Source: Lytechinus pictus (lineage: Eukaryota; Echinodermata; Echinoidea; Temnopleuroida; Toxopneustidae). Taken from it: 64,000 nt of DNA. The position numbers were made by a program, and so were the translations under genes. Positions 47,836 through 60,415 of the stretch are shown in pieces. Each line of letters opens with the position of its first letter. Positions within the stretch are counted from its first letter, which is position 1. The notes beneath the pieces were generated by a model that searched no databases, was not told the DNA's origin, and worked only from the letters and a program-made list of their open reading frames with translations. The DNA lies in assembly GCF_037042905.1 (NCBI RefSeq), contig NC_087257.1, forward strand, positions 13,614,001-13,678,000. The letters are read 5' to 3'.

Positions 47836-48496
47836 TGATCTGGTTATGCAAATTCGTTACTGTTAATATATATTCGTCGTGACATCCGAGCTTGAATTTG
47901 TCCAGCAACTTTTGGGTTGCTGCTTGGTGGGAGAACTCCCCCACCTCAACCAATCTACTAACCTTCAATTGGAGTCGCTTCAGGAAATCCGATGGTCTTT
48001 CGTCCTTACCTTGGACCAATCCCATGAACTCCTGAAGCAACAGGTTATTGTTTTGAACAGCACCATAGATGCTGTCCAAATAGGCCAGTAGATCGAGTGA
48101 GGTGGTGCCTGCCGCGACTTGCTTAGCAAAGTCTTTAGCAGGTAATAGGAGGCGAGTCACTATTTCACGACGTTTTGATTGTTCGCTCAGGCCAGCCATA
48201 GTGGCTATTTCCCTTGCGACATCGTGAAATGTCTCCCAGTCCACTTCACCTTGCTTAACTGGTTCCTTTCCAGAGAAGAGGCCAAGCCTCGGCAAGCGGA
48301 TCTGAGATGACTCTGGGGTAGAGATACCTCCTTGGGGGGTATTAGAACTCCCTCTAACTAACTGCTTCAACTCATCAAAACTTATCCCTGCCCCTGCAAG
48401 GAAATCACTCAGTGTATCTGAGGGAGAGGGAGGAGGCGAATCCTCCTTGACCTCAAAAGGGGTGGGGGTACCAACCAAATCATTAGCTTCAGCCAT
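47816..48496 (-). pseudogene. gag: Retrotransposon Gag, N-terminal part, frame-broken
   Basis: The likely start is the ATG at 48496 (MAEANDLV); the frame also extends a little upstream from a TTG at 48535. The protein has an acidic, Pro-rich N-terminus and then a capsid-like helical region (WETFHDVAREIATMAGL, DFLKRLQLKVSRLVEVGEF) typical of Ty3/gypsy Gag. It stops at 47816-47818 just after a six-C run. A one-base difference in that run would put it in frame with the zinc-knuckle half, giving a Gag of roughly 370 residues in total. The lesion may be a real indel in this copy or a homopolymer sequencing error. The capsid assignment is by position and composition. Confidence 0.8.
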
Positions 48497-49208
48497 GATT
48501 AACAAACCAAACAATATTGGAAATATAACTAACAAAATACGAAAATTATGAAAGTGAACAGAGTCCTAAGATAATTGCCTGAAATTATCTATCAAATACA
48601 AATCTCAAACAATATCAAAATAAAAATGACAAAATATTCAACACCAAAATACTGTGCTCCTGAAAAGTGAACAGTATCAAAATATAATACAAAGAGAGAA
48701 AGAAAGAAAGAGAAAACTAACAACAGAGAATCAACTACCAAAGAGTTGGATTCAAAACAAATGTACTATCAAACTGAGTAGATGACAGATTGATGGAACA
48801 AGAACCTGATCGGGAATAGTCTTATACCTAGACCCTAATTATCCACTATATTGAATGAACCAAAAGTGAGCGCGCAAATGCAGCAAAAGTATAATGCAAG
48901 AAAAAGATTTTCCAAGTAACCTGTTATGCACTCCTACGAAGTATCTTCTTACTCAAACACTAGAGCTAAATGGTGTAGAGATAGGATTTTCAATAACACA
49001 CACAAACGGAACAAAATGAACTACAGTCATATACGCGTTCCTAAAGGTATCTTCACTCAATACCTATACTTACACCTTCTCTCCCTTAATACCATTTATT
49101 TAAAAGATAGTCAAAAGGATTATACTATCACTTTGGTCATACAATTTATAAACCTAACAATTGCAAAGACATAGCAATATTATAGTCTACTAACAAAATA
49201 TAAACCTC
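48497..49208 (-). other. Retrotransposon 5' leader between primer site and gag
   Basis: About 0.7 kb of A-rich sense-strand sequence without a supported frame. This is where packaging and translation-control signals would be expected. None can be named from sequence alone. Confidence 0.6.
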
Positions 49209-49220
49209 GCTCTGCTACCA
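49209..49220 (-). promoter_or_regulatory. tRNA primer-binding site (initiator tRNA-Met type)
   Basis: Two bases inside the 5' LTR, the sense strand reads TGGTAGCAGAGC. Its complement ends CTCTGCTACCA, which matches the conserved 3' end of metazoan initiator tRNA-Met over 11 bases. It would prime minus-strand DNA synthesis. Confidence 0.85.
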
Positions 49221-49222
49221 AT

Positions 49223-51042
49223 TGTAGCACGGGACCGTTTTGGGTGGGGGAGGATCTTTTACTTGACAATAATAACAGCGCAGCGGAAGGATTTTTATAC
49301 GAAGAATCCCCACCCTGTCCGTCTACAGAGGTAGAACTTAAATAAAACACTACTAGGTTGTAATTATTTTACTATGTAATAATCACACATCACATAATCA
49401 AACACCATCAATCAACAACATTCACACTATGTTATTAACTAATGTAAATTATAGAACCCGATAAAATAAACTAACATAGACATAATATAAAGGATATATG
49501 TTCCTTTAATTCTACACTAAAAAATGAACATTATTTACATGATATTTACAAAGATAAAAGATGATGTAACTCCTGGTTACATAATTATCCGAACGGGTAT
49601 GAACATATAGTTCAAATGATACTTATAATTTATCTCAACATTACTTTAAAATAGTTGTTGAACAACTACTGTTATCAAGACTAACATAATGACATTGAAA
49701 CTAACATAACATTGAGGGTCTCAGTGCAGGAAGAAATAAAATGTGGATGCCATTCATGGTCAGAAGACCAGTGACCTGAGAATCAGGAAAATACGGAAAT
49801 TATTGAAAAGTGATGTCTGGAGGAAGATGCTCTCTCTCCATCTCAAAAGTTGTGTATACAGTTTAATCAAAGCATGATTAATTATTTCTTATATTAAATA
49901 TCAATTATGAAACTTCATCTCAAATATTCTTATATCAACTAGGATTAGTAAATCATTTTACAATAATACATCAAATCATTAATGAAATAGAATGGTTTAG
50001 CACACTGATATTCAGGAAAGTCTTTAATCAGATACATTAGAGTCCGCACAGTATTAACGCGGCAAGATAGGGAACTCAGCCTATCTGCTTGACCAGAATA
50101 ATACCGTTTAGTTGTTTTGGATTCGCGACTTGCTTAGAATTTGTAGTTCGCAAAGTTCAAAAGGCTCAACTATATGAAACTCGCACCATGCTCGCGCTGC
50201 TAGACAATCATAAATAACAAGTGCTTCACCATGAACAATAATCATAGATGGTTAGTAACAATTATAAGAAATTCAAACATTCAATAAGATGTAGATTATA
50301 GAATAATCTCTATCATCAGATATGTAAAACTTAACTTTACATATTATTCAATCAAAAATTGATAATAAGCCAAATGTGTAAAAGACAATTTTGGAAAAGT
50401 AACTTAACATTCAAAATTAAATCTATAAGATCAGTTCTTAAATTATCTTATAAACTGAAATATGGAAGGATGACTTTGGATCTTACCTGAGAATCAGGAA
50501 AATACGGAAATTATTGAAAAGTGATGTCTGGAGGAAGATGCTCTCTCTCCATCTCAAAAGTTGTGAAGAGGATGCCTCCAGAAGCTATATATATAGGTAT
50601 TTTTGACAATACCATTATTTTTGGGAAGGGGTGTGTATATTTATAACAAGTAATACTTTTTGATCCTTGGTCATCTCTTTTCACAAACAAAAACCAATAA
50701 ACAATAACTGCTTACCCCTTTAGGGTAGCAAAGATGGAAGAGTCCATCAACTTTTCCCCAAAATACTACTACGTCATTCATGTCATTCACGTCATTATTT
50801 TCTGAGAATAAGGACCACCTGACCCTTACTCACGCTAGCCAGAACTGACCACTGGCTCTCTCTTTCGCTCACTCTCTCCCAGTATGTACAAAAGGTCATC
50901 CAAATCATCTCACTCTCTCCTCACTCTCTGTATGTTCTGTATCTACATAAATATGGATTCAAATACTACAATACAAAATTAATAGAGACTAATCTCTTTT
51001 AACTTATTTCTCCAATTATGTAGCACCATAAGAGGGGCTACA
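49223..51042 (-). repeat. 5' LTR of the retrotransposon
   Basis: 1,820 bp. It carries a TATA-like run (about 50586-50595), 20-25 nt upstream of the proximal 81-bp repeat (50485-50565). That repeat ends in a consensus splice donor. This LTR is the promoter copy for the element. Confidence 0.95.
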
Positions 51043-54000
51043 ACTGCTTAATTAAACTTTCCTGTGTAATGTTACTAAAATGCAAGAGAATTTCTCTAAA
51101 CTAAAATGAAGAATGTCCATAATAGTTACCGAAGGGGAATGAACATTCATCATTGCCTTCCTTGCCCCCAAACCATAACAACTGCTTGGGATTCTGAGAG
51201 AAAAAAAAATGAAGTATGTTTTTTGGTGAGAGTGACTAAAAACAGGATGCTGGATAAATGTTGTTCAAGGTTTTTAGGTATCATGATAGATTAGTGGATT
51301 TGGAGGGAGCAAATATCTTGAGCTTGATGAACTCTTGGAGAAACTCAGCTGGACATGTTTCCATTTGTCCTCTGAAAAAGAATAATATTTTTTTGAGGAG
51401 TTTTTGACAATCACAGATGCAGTTATGCTTGCACAGTGGAGATTTTAAGTGCTCTTCTTCCAAAGAAGAATAGAACACTTTCATTTGGTTAGGCAATTGA
51501 TTAGGTTTGTTGCTATGTCAGAGACTCAGTGTATGAATTAAATTTTAATATGTATGTATGATTGGAACCTCCAGTACAAAATTGTACCCAAACCAAATGG
51601 GCCTTTAATAGGCAGTTAGGTCATCCTCAAATATGTCCAACTGGTACCTGCTTATTTGGTTTCACCAAAATTATTTTGTAGTTCAATAAATGCTTACATT
51701 ATATAAAGTCACTATCAATGATATAGGCCTGAATTAAACTGTATAGTTATATTGATGATTTTGGTTATGTTATCAATGTGATTGAAAGTAAAGTGGCCCT
51801 GACACTTTTCCCACCATGCTTACTGGCCCTATCAGCATGCCCTACCTCTAGACTTATCCTAATTCCGGTTCCTTTTCCTGGTTCCTGTTCTTACTGGATG
51901 CAGTTCCTGTGACAAGCTACCGGGGAGATGGGCTAGGGAAGCTAGGTCTAGGGTCCACTTCTTGTTTGGACTAGTCTTACGTGGCAGTAGTAGATCCATG
52001 CCAGGATTAGACTTCTTCATTTGCAAGGTTGTCATCCGATTCCTTGATTAGTTTTTGGTAGCCTTGTAGGAAATACATGAAGGTGATGCCGCCCCCCCCC
52101 AAAAAAAAAATATATCATGAGAGCTCAAATACCTTAAATCCTCCAAAATAATCATCCATACAGTGTAATTGAATGCTTTGCATGCTTTGGGCAACCACCA
52201 AGCCACCCCAAGAATTACCACAGAAAGTATTCTAGAATATTTTATAGAAAAATCAACAATCTGCATACGGCATAATGGTATTCGCATAATTTACTTCATG
52301 ATAACTTATTGTGCTTAACCCTAAATTAAGTGGGCTATTTCAGACCAGGATAAACTGGGGGACAAATTATGCGCACGACTTGAAAGTAAAAGGTCAGCGA
52401 GCGGCGTACAGCGTGGTAAAAAATATTTGCGCAGCAGCGTCGTGACAAAATTCGTCGAGGGGAGGGGCCCTTGAAATGACAGAACTACCCTCTAAAACTT
52501 AAGGAAACGTCCGAATATGAAAAAAATAGCACTTTAATAATTAAATTATTTTTTTTTACCCTAATGGGGAGTAATCAGCCCCTGTAATTTACCAGTAAGC
52601 ATGAACAAGGTGAGATGAAAAATTTATAGCCAAAAAATTGAGAATAGTATGCCTATATTTGCATGATTTTTTTTTCAGTTAGAAAAAAGTAGCAGAAATA
52701 CCTGTTCATCTTTTTTAGATGAGGTTCTCTGACATTTAAATGTGAATATCTTTGAATTGTATACTGTTCTAAATATTGTGCTTCATTTATTGGCAATTGA
52801 TTATGATTACATAGTATTTTTAATTTGGTAGTTGATATCTTCTCCAGATAACTTTAGCAGTCCTATTAAAATGAAAACCTATATTTAGTTTCTGAACGTT
52901 CCTCCTGAGAAGAAAAAAGTTTACTTTTTATATAGATCAATGTGAAGATCAAGATGGGGACATAGGGGGCAAATGGGTGACACGGGCTAAATATAAACCA
53001 GCCTTTCTCTAGATAGTCCATCCTTGAACATGGTCATATATTAAATTTAGCCTGGATTAACTTTTAGTTAGCAAACAGACAATGAACCAGTTGTAATGCA
53101 ACATCTGTTCCTAGACCTCACCCACTATGAACAGAATAACCTTTACAGACATAAAGCTTCTGACAGGAAAGGTATATGCATGTTTCTTTTCCTGTACGTT
53201 TCCGTAGCCAGCCAGCGAGACTAGTCCAGAGGTATTAGTCAATCCAGTAAAAAAGAGAATAGATTAGAATAACAGAAAAGAAGAATGTCAAATATGACTT
53301 TTTGATATGTGATATTTGATGTAACAATGACACGAGGAAGTTCATGTTTGTCATGGAATTGTCAAAGGGATCAAACTAGATCTTGAAGGGTTGTGAAAAC
53401 TATTAAGGGAGGAGGGGGGCAAAAGTTGAAATTACCCCATGGGAAACAGCTCTTAAACTTCCGTATAGGCATCATAAAAGAGTGAAAAGAAAAAAAAGAA
53501 ACTATGAAGCCAATTATTAATAGTTAAACTAATGAGATGGTGTGAGAAACTTGATATCAATTGCATTAATTCTTGGTCCCCAAATGAATCATAAAGTCTG
53601 TCAATTGCAAAATTTCAATTGATTGCAGGTGTGATTTTTCTGATTGTTTGCATATTAGTTTTAATTAATTTAACTTCTGAATTTTGTAATTGATTGCGAA
53701 TATTCCTTGCAACATCCCTCTTAGCTCGAAATGGAGTCATATCATGCCTGTTTTCAATACTTACAAGCATGTATGGTATCGATTTGGGAAAATGTGATAC
53801 AGGCTCAAGAAAAAAAGGACAGAACTTCTTTTTACATTGGAACACTACCGTGTGTCCACTCGAAAATCAATCTCGATACAAAATGCATTTATGCACGGTA
53901 GGTTTTATACTATTCCCAGCTGCAGCCATTTTGTTGGTTTCGTCTTACAGGGAAAACTTGTTCTAGTTTTGAAAATGCATGCAGCTCTGGTAGACAGTCA

Positions 54001-54097
54001 ATACCATTTGAATAAAATGTTTCACATGGCCTTTTCTTGTGTTTAACCCTTTCTCTGCCACGTCAAGCAATACACCATACTCTACATGTATGTGGAC
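51043..54097 (+). other. FMNL intron 2, right part; no exon seen
   Basis: AT-rich intron sequence with a short GC/CpG-rich patch at about 52370-52470 of unknown origin and a C9-A10 tract near 52092-52110. No coding block was recognised. Confidence 0.6.
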
Positions 54098-54100
54098 TAA

Positions 54101-54617
54101 GGGTGTGTTCAATGTCGGTTTCCAAATTTAAACGGAAACATGGATCATGATTGAAAACGTGATTACAAAACGCAGATATAACGAGAAACAAAGGGTGTGT
54201 TCAATGTCCACTATTCCCGGTCGTAAAAAGTAAACGTCTTTCAAATCATGATTCGGAGAAAAATTTAAACATCGAACAAGATGCATTTGTAAACGCGATC
54301 AGCTCAAATTTACGACCCTGAGCATCGCGAATGCGACATTGAACACAATGGCGTTTTGAAACATCTTTAAATTTGCTCTCGCAGTGGAAGCCTACACAAA
54401 CAGGTGCCAGAACTGACCTTTCTTGTGATGGTCAAACTGAGCACTAAAGCTGCGCTAACGAATGCAGGAAATTTAAAGACGATCAACATACAAATGGTTT
54501 TATATTATTTTTTGACACTGAACGGTGTAGCGCTGATCGTGTTTGTGTTTTGGAATTGAGTTTTCAATCATGATTCATGTTGCTGTTTAAATTTGAAAAT
54601 CGACATTAAACACACCC
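54101..54617. mobile_element. Harbinger-like MITE with GGGTGTGTTCAATG ends (TSD TAA)
   Basis: Left GGGTGTGTTCAATGTCG and right CGACATTAAACACACCC are inverted repeats that continue into AAATTTAAAC-type sequence. TAA flanks both sides (54098-54100, 54618-54620). The left terminus is duplicated at 54193. Like the two elements with GTGCGTTTAT ends, it carries internal ATCATGATT palindromes, suggesting a related transposase mobilised all three. Confidence 0.8.
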
Positions 54618-54620
54618 TAA

Positions 54621-55838
54621 GACTAAGATAATACAGTATGTGTCTCATGAAAACTAAAGAAGAATACAATGCTTTCAAACTCCTACCATCACAAAAAATA
54701 TAAAGATAATCTGATATTCTTCTAATGTGAAAGCAAATTACTAATTATTTCCTGTTTACTTTTGATTACATTTTCGATGTATCCCTGTATGGTTTACCCC
54801 TCTTTTTTAATTCAAATCTACTTTTAGTTGGATGGAGTGGGGAGGGGGACCAATTGTGTACTTTGTTTACACTTGATCAAAGTTATGATAGTTTTAATAT
54901 ATGGAGAAATTGAATAACTTTAATTTTCGGTCAATATTACAAAGATTGAATCCACCATGGAAGACGAAAATAGCACAAAACTCACTAAAATTATTATCCT
55001 GCCGTTTTTCTCCAAACACCTTGATTTTGCTTCCAGAATGGAAGGGGTCCTGATGCTACGCTCTCAACTTTTTCATATTCCATGCCTCCATTTCTATGAT
55101 TTAGATTAGAAAATCAATTCATTATTAGGCCTATTGTAGGAAAATAAGAAATTCAAGAGAATAGAACTCTATAATTGCAAATTGTTGTGATATTTTCTAC
55201 TTTTGGAGATTCATTGCAACCTATTTGGACTTTAAAAAAAGTCACAGTTTTAATGTGTTTAGTGTAAATTTTCGCCATTTTATGTGTAATTGGTGGTGTG
55301 TACTTTAGGAACTAGTACCCTGTGATTTCCCTGTAGCATAATGGTACAAAAGTTTTTAGTTCACTCCGTAGTTGTGAGGTCCCATAAGTTTTGCAAAGTC
55401 TCCTTTCAACTGACTTTATGTCAATGTTGGTTTGAAGGAAATGTCACATTAAGTAACAGAGGTGTTACTATAAAAGCATATTATCAGGAAGGCCACATGT
55501 TAAGCTAACATCCTTATTGAGAGATCTTCTCAACCTTCCATTTCTCCTTCCTTAAAACCCATCGCCTTCCAGAATTGTTTTTTTTTACCTATTGCTTTGA
55601 AGGCAACAATGGGTACTGTATGTGCACCCCAGCTTTGCCAAATTCAAAGTTTGCCAGTCGTTCACTCATAGATACAAATCAAAGTTAATCAATTTATTGA
55701 AACAAATAAAAATGCATTTTCAGATTACCATCACATCATGAGAGAAAAATAAACAAGAAATAAATTGGAATATAAAATGCTTCAGATATTGTTCTTTTTA
55801 CTTAAGATATATCTTTCTCATTTCTTTCCACTTTTCAG
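54621..55838 (+). other. FMNL intron 2, end; no feature beyond the acceptor
   Basis: Non-coding intron sequence ending in a pyrimidine-rich acceptor, TTTCCACTTTTCAG, before exon 3. Confidence 0.6.
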
Positions 55839-55919
55839 GAAAAGGTCAGTGCCAAAGCGCCGCCCGAACAATACATCGCAAGGATTCGGAAAGTAATGGA
55901 GCCGGGGAACACGTCCAAG
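55839..55919 (+). CDS. FMNL: FMNL-family formin, coding exon 3
   Basis: 27 codons entered in phase 0 after CTTTTCAG. The peptide EKVSAKAPPEQYIARIRKVM aligns with the family segment that follows ICDQ (human-type ERFQVKNPPHTYIQKL, fly-type EMVQAKDPPSHYLSKL). The end is ambiguous. AAG|GTCGGT at 55919 gives the best-length alignment to family members. AAG|GTATCA at 55934 would add five residues (VGSFK). Both leave phase 0, so both products stay in frame with exon 4. Upstream and downstream introns are 18,830 bp and 5,381 bp (using 55919). Confidence 0.85.
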
Positions 55920-55934
55920 GTCGGTAGTTTTAAG

Positions 55935-56429
55935 GTATCAATCGCATTCCCGAGCAGTCCTGTTCAATATTTACTACCCGTACCTCAACTACGTAAACCA
56001 CTCTTGCTAGATAATGAGTGGTGGTTTTGCGTAGGCTTGCTTTATATAAGCACGGCTACATGTACAGTCCCCTTTGTATTGGTGTGGCTTTTACGTTTGT
56101 GGTAAAGTATATGGGTGAGATCGCATGCTAGCAGACGTCTGTCTGTCTGTTTGTCTGTCAGTCAGTCTGTACTCGTCTTTATGTTTCACATTATTTACCC
56201 ACTTGCTAGCTTTTCTTGCATTCCATGGATCGTTGCCAACCCAGCCTCTGGTTTCTGTATCTTTTCTGTTTATTTTTGTTTTCACTATGATATATATCCT
56301 CATGTAACCCAAGCATGTTTCCCCTAACTTATTTTGTTACCCTAATAATACTTTCTCTATACATATATTTTGTGTTAAATTTTAATACATGGTACTCTTT
56401 AAAAGTCTTCATTACACTTAATATACATT
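55935..56429 (+). other. FMNL intron 3, proximal part
   Basis: Contains a short (CTGT)n run near 56139-56169. No exon recognised; open frames are artefacts of the repeat and intron read-through. Confidence 0.5.
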
Positions 56430-56744
56430 GGCCCGTATTCTGAACGCAGGTTTAAATTAAACCCTGGTTTAAAGTTGTGGTTTAACTATGGAGAGCCAAT
56501 TGGGGCAAAAAGTCCCTAAAAGGAACATCCAAATTATTAACTCATATGACACTTAAATTGTTCATAATTGTCTGGGAATGATAACTGAAGTATTTTTCTT
56601 CATTATGAAAGCAAAAGGAAACAAAATATTAAACATAAGAAATATACAATATAAACATATTTTTATTTTATTTTTTGGCTCCCTATAATTTTAGCACAGA
56701 GTAAGACCGCGGTCTAAGTTAAACCTGACTTCGGGATACGGGCC
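56430..56744. mobile_element. MITE with GGCCCGTAT inverted ends
   Basis: Left GGCCCGTATTCTGAACGCAG and right CTGACTTCGGGATACGGGCC are imperfect inverted repeats, each followed inward by GGTTTAA-type sequence. The 315-bp interior is non-coding. The target duplication is not clear. Confidence 0.7.
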
Positions 56745-59700
56745 AGTGTGTTCATCTTAGCACTTATTTATCAATTAACCAACCAACTCTTAATTAGTAG
56801 TCACATTATCATCACAAACAAATATTTACATGTATAGATCTTGAAATATCCTTCTCTTTTGTTTATATATCATACTCATCCAAAGATAAACAAAAATCTC
56901 ATAGCCCTCACTGACACATTGTAGTTATCAAACTCTCTCACTGCAATATTGTACTTTGAATATTTTTTTTTAAATTGATATTATTCTCTCCTTGCTAAAA
57001 TGCAATTTGATTATCATTTGACAATTATTGTTATTATCATTTATTGAACATGATTATTAATTTATTATTGTCATTTATACTGCCCTTTTCACATTAGACT
57101 CAAAGTGCACACACTGAATTAAATTGTGTGCAATATTGTAATCTCAAAACTCATAGTTACTTTTTAAAAATTTGTGTTTTTTTTTAAAAAGAAAACAGCA
57201 TTGCAATTATTTTTCATGTAAATATTTCAAAAGTACTACCACGGTATTAAACCCTTTTAAGAACCCTTATACATTTGAACACTGGCCATTCATATTAATC
57301 ACATGGAATGGGAGGAAATAGATAAATCTACTTATCTATATGGAGTCAGATACAAGTAAAAGCAATCTCCATTAAGGATCAAGGCAGGATTAATTCCAGG
57401 TCCTACGGGCCGTCGGGGGCTTATACTTGTGATTAATATATTGGTATACTAATCGGCTGACTGGTCAAGCAAGAATGCCCGCCTCATGGTTCATTCAAAG
57501 CAGTATCATCAATCAGGAGTTGTCAATGATATCGGTAATAAGTACCAATGACTTGGAGCCGAGCAGGTTTTATGGCTCATTTTGATATGGAATTATGACT
57601 TTATTTGATGAGAAAACAAATTATTGAAATCATCCTTAAGAATTAAGGAAGACAGTGCCTTCACATATAAAAAGGGATGTAAGGCCTTTATACCTCTGGT
57701 TTAAAGACAAATTCAAACTTGAGAAAACCCATAAGAATATTTTTAAGATGTAATGTTTTTTTTTATAATTGTTTTTCACAGTTACTCCACAACCCTACCC
57801 TGTCAGTATAAAAACTCAAATTTATTTCGTAAGGAATTGCTAAAAAATTCTCTGTGTTCCAAGATGTAATGTTCTTTGACCCATGGGCAGATATATTATT
57901 TGAAGGGTGGCTTTTTTTTTTAAATTGCTCACTCAAAGCCCTCATCCTATTTCTTCGCTGCACCCTTTGTGCTTTTCAACTGTTGAAATACATGAAGTAA
58001 ATTGGCCATAACGGTCTACATGAAAGAGCCCTGTCATTTTGACAATCCATCGATTTCCCATCAAAAGCCTCATGACTAGTAGAAGTTCTCGTCAATGATT
58101 TTAAAGTTGATGTTATGTAGGTAACAAGCAATGTGCCTGTATGTTGAAGCATAATCTATTTACCTTATATTGAAGAAGCCCCCCCCCCTCCCCTCCCCCC
58201 ATCCTCGCTGTGTTTTTGCCATAGGCCATTGAAAATGTTAGTAAATATTGAAATTGGGGTGATTGACTATGGGCCTGTTATAGGAAGACTAAGTAATACC
58301 ATTTACATGTAGCCTTTTCTACAGACTCTTTCTCAAATAATGACATAAAACATTATAACATGATGGTGTAAGTGATGAACTATCAGACTGTCCTATGGAG
58401 ACAAACTGTTATTTCCTGTCTTCCCAGACTCCTTTGGGAGTAAGAAGACCCAGGACTGTTGGAGCCTGGAGCAGAATAGTTTCATGTTTTGGGATATCAT
58501 TTTTCATGTAAAAATACATGTTCTTGCGAGGACCTCTTTCATTTCGGCGATAAGAATGTTCCCAAACTGTCTCAAATGAAACATTCCAAATTTTCACTTA
58601 AAGTGACACTGCACCAACACTTTAAATGATGCCATATTGGTGTACAATCAGACAAGATATAATGCATCCCCCATTTATTCATCTTGTGTCACCTCAGAGC
58701 TTGATTTTAGTTTATTATTTGAATGATACTCTACTTTGCCTAATATATTGCCTAAAATAGTTTTTAATACGAAAGTAATACAATAATTTAGCTGAACTAA
58801 GAATAATGACAATTTTGTGGTGGAAAACGATGTTGCTTAAAGTCCTCTTTGGCTCCTAGCAACTGCATTTGTTTGGTTTTGTGTTGTTTAGTTTTGTTTT
58901 AATTTGTTTTGTTTGTCATTTTCAGAATGACAACTTGTATAAAATGCATTAATGAGTTTGAAGTAGTCGTGAGAAACGTTTCCTCTGAGAGACAAGAGGT
59001 CACGTTTCTATTTCTCTGTGTGGGTTGGGGTTTCCTGGCTTGGTAAAAAAAAAAGATGATCAAGGATAGGTTCTTTCTTTATGACTGCATATCTATCAAA
59101 AGAATTCGAAAAGAGATTTTGAAAGGCAGACAAGACACTTAAGAAATATTAGTAGTAATTAAACGCCACACTTCATCTTTAGATACATATTTTTTTCACC
59201 TTGTTTGCCATTTACATGTAGTTACTAGTTAGGCCCTACTACATATTCAATCTGCACCGAGCAGTACAATTTGCTAGAGGGTATTTAACTTTCTGATTTT
59301 ACTGATTATTTGAAACAAAATTTATTGTAGAATTTGTTTCTGTAATGAGCATCATATCATTCTGAATTTGTTTGATTCATTTCAATTTGATATGAACTTA
59401 TACATGTATTTATACATTTATTATGATTTCTCTAACTTTAACATTTACATTTGTTTTATTATTCATATTGGTCTACATAATGTAGTTGATATGATTTCAC
59501 TAATACACAAACTAATGATTTCCTGAAATTATTAATTTTGATATGTCTCACCCACATGTACATGTATCACCAACATTGCTTGATGCTAATTTTCAGGGAA
59601 TCATTAGTTTTATATCATACCCTATTACAAGTGTTTCCAACCAAGTATATTAGGTCTTTCGGTATCGGTATCAATTCTGAAGTCATTTAAGCACAGTATC

Positions 59701-59840
59701 ACCTTTCTGTATCAGTAAATGAAGAATTTTTGTATTTTCTATTATCAGGATTTTAAATGAGTACTAATAAAAAATTGTTCTCTTAATGCATATACTGTAG
59801 ACGAGACTTGCCCATGATAAATTTCATCAAAAAAAAAATC
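56745..59840 (+). other. FMNL intron 3, middle; no exon seen
   Basis: AT-rich intron sequence with a C-rich run at about 58178-58200 and simple GTTTTGTTTTG repeats near 58870-58915. No supported coding block or RNA gene. Confidence 0.55.
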
Positions 59841-60415
59841 AAAGGACAAGTCCACCCCAACAAAAAGTTGACTTAAATAAAAAGAGAAAAATACAACAAG
59901 CATAACACTGAAAATTTCATCAAAATCGGATGTAAAATAAGAAAGTTATGACATTTTCAAGTATTGCTTAATTTCACAAAACAGTTTTATGCACATCTTG
60001 GTCGGTATGCAAATGAGAAGACCTATGACGTCATCCACTCACTATTTCTTCTGTATTTTAATATATGAAATGGTTCAGTCATTTTGGTCCTTATTGTCAA
60101 ATTTGTAAAAAATGAAATATTGTATAATTCAAACTATAAAAAACAAAAGAAATAGTGAGTGATGGACATCATCGACGGACCCATTTGCATGTCACATTTT
60201 GAAGTTTCGCTTATTTTTCACAAAACAGCGAGATGCACAACTCAGTGACTCACTGAGTTGTGCATCTCGCTGTTTTGTGAAAAATAAGCGAAACTTCAAA
60301 ATGCCATAACTTTTTTTATTTTACATCCGATTTTGATGAAATTTTCAGCGTTATGTTTGTTTGATTTTTCTCTATTTATTCAAATCAACATTTTTCTGGG
60401 GTGGACTTGACTTTT
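59841..60415. mobile_element. MITE with CAAGTCCACCCC inverted ends and a nested palindrome
   Basis: Left AAAGGACAAGTCCACCCC and right GGGGTGGACTTGACTTTT start long imperfect inverted repeats that share the block AAAATTTCATCAAAATCGGA (as its complement on the right). The interior holds the perfect palindrome at 60195-60303. I recall similar CAAGTCCACCCC repeats from several marine invertebrates; this is unverified here. No coding frame. Confidence 0.8.
60195..60303. repeat. Perfect 54-bp palindrome
   Basis: 60195-60248 and 60250-60303 are exact reverse complements around a single central C. It lies inside the surrounding inverted-repeat element. Confidence 0.97.

Larger units (their letters stand above)
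39977..51042 (-). mobile_element. Ty3/gypsy-type LTR retrotransposon, nearly intact, in FMNL intron 2
   Basis: An 11,066-bp element inserted antisense to the formin. It is bounded by two 1,820-bp LTRs with TGTAGC...GCTACA ends. Order along the - strand: 5' LTR (49223-51042), primer site, about 0.7-kb leader, gag, a -1 frameshift signal, pol (protease-RT-RNase H-integrase), polypurine tract, 3' LTR (39977-41796). RT before integrase places it with Ty3/gypsy rather than copia. The LTRs differ at only five positions by eye, so insertion is recent. The only visible coding lesion is one frame break in gag. No env-like sense frame is present. No convincing 4-6 bp target duplication is visible (ccctg left, actgc right). 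The exact clade needs a phylogeny. Confidence 0.95.

Noticed and set aside
39960..51060. 4-6 bp target-site duplication of the LTR element
   Set aside because: Left flank ends ccctg and right flank begins actgc. Only three bases can be matched by shifting the ends, which is not convincing.
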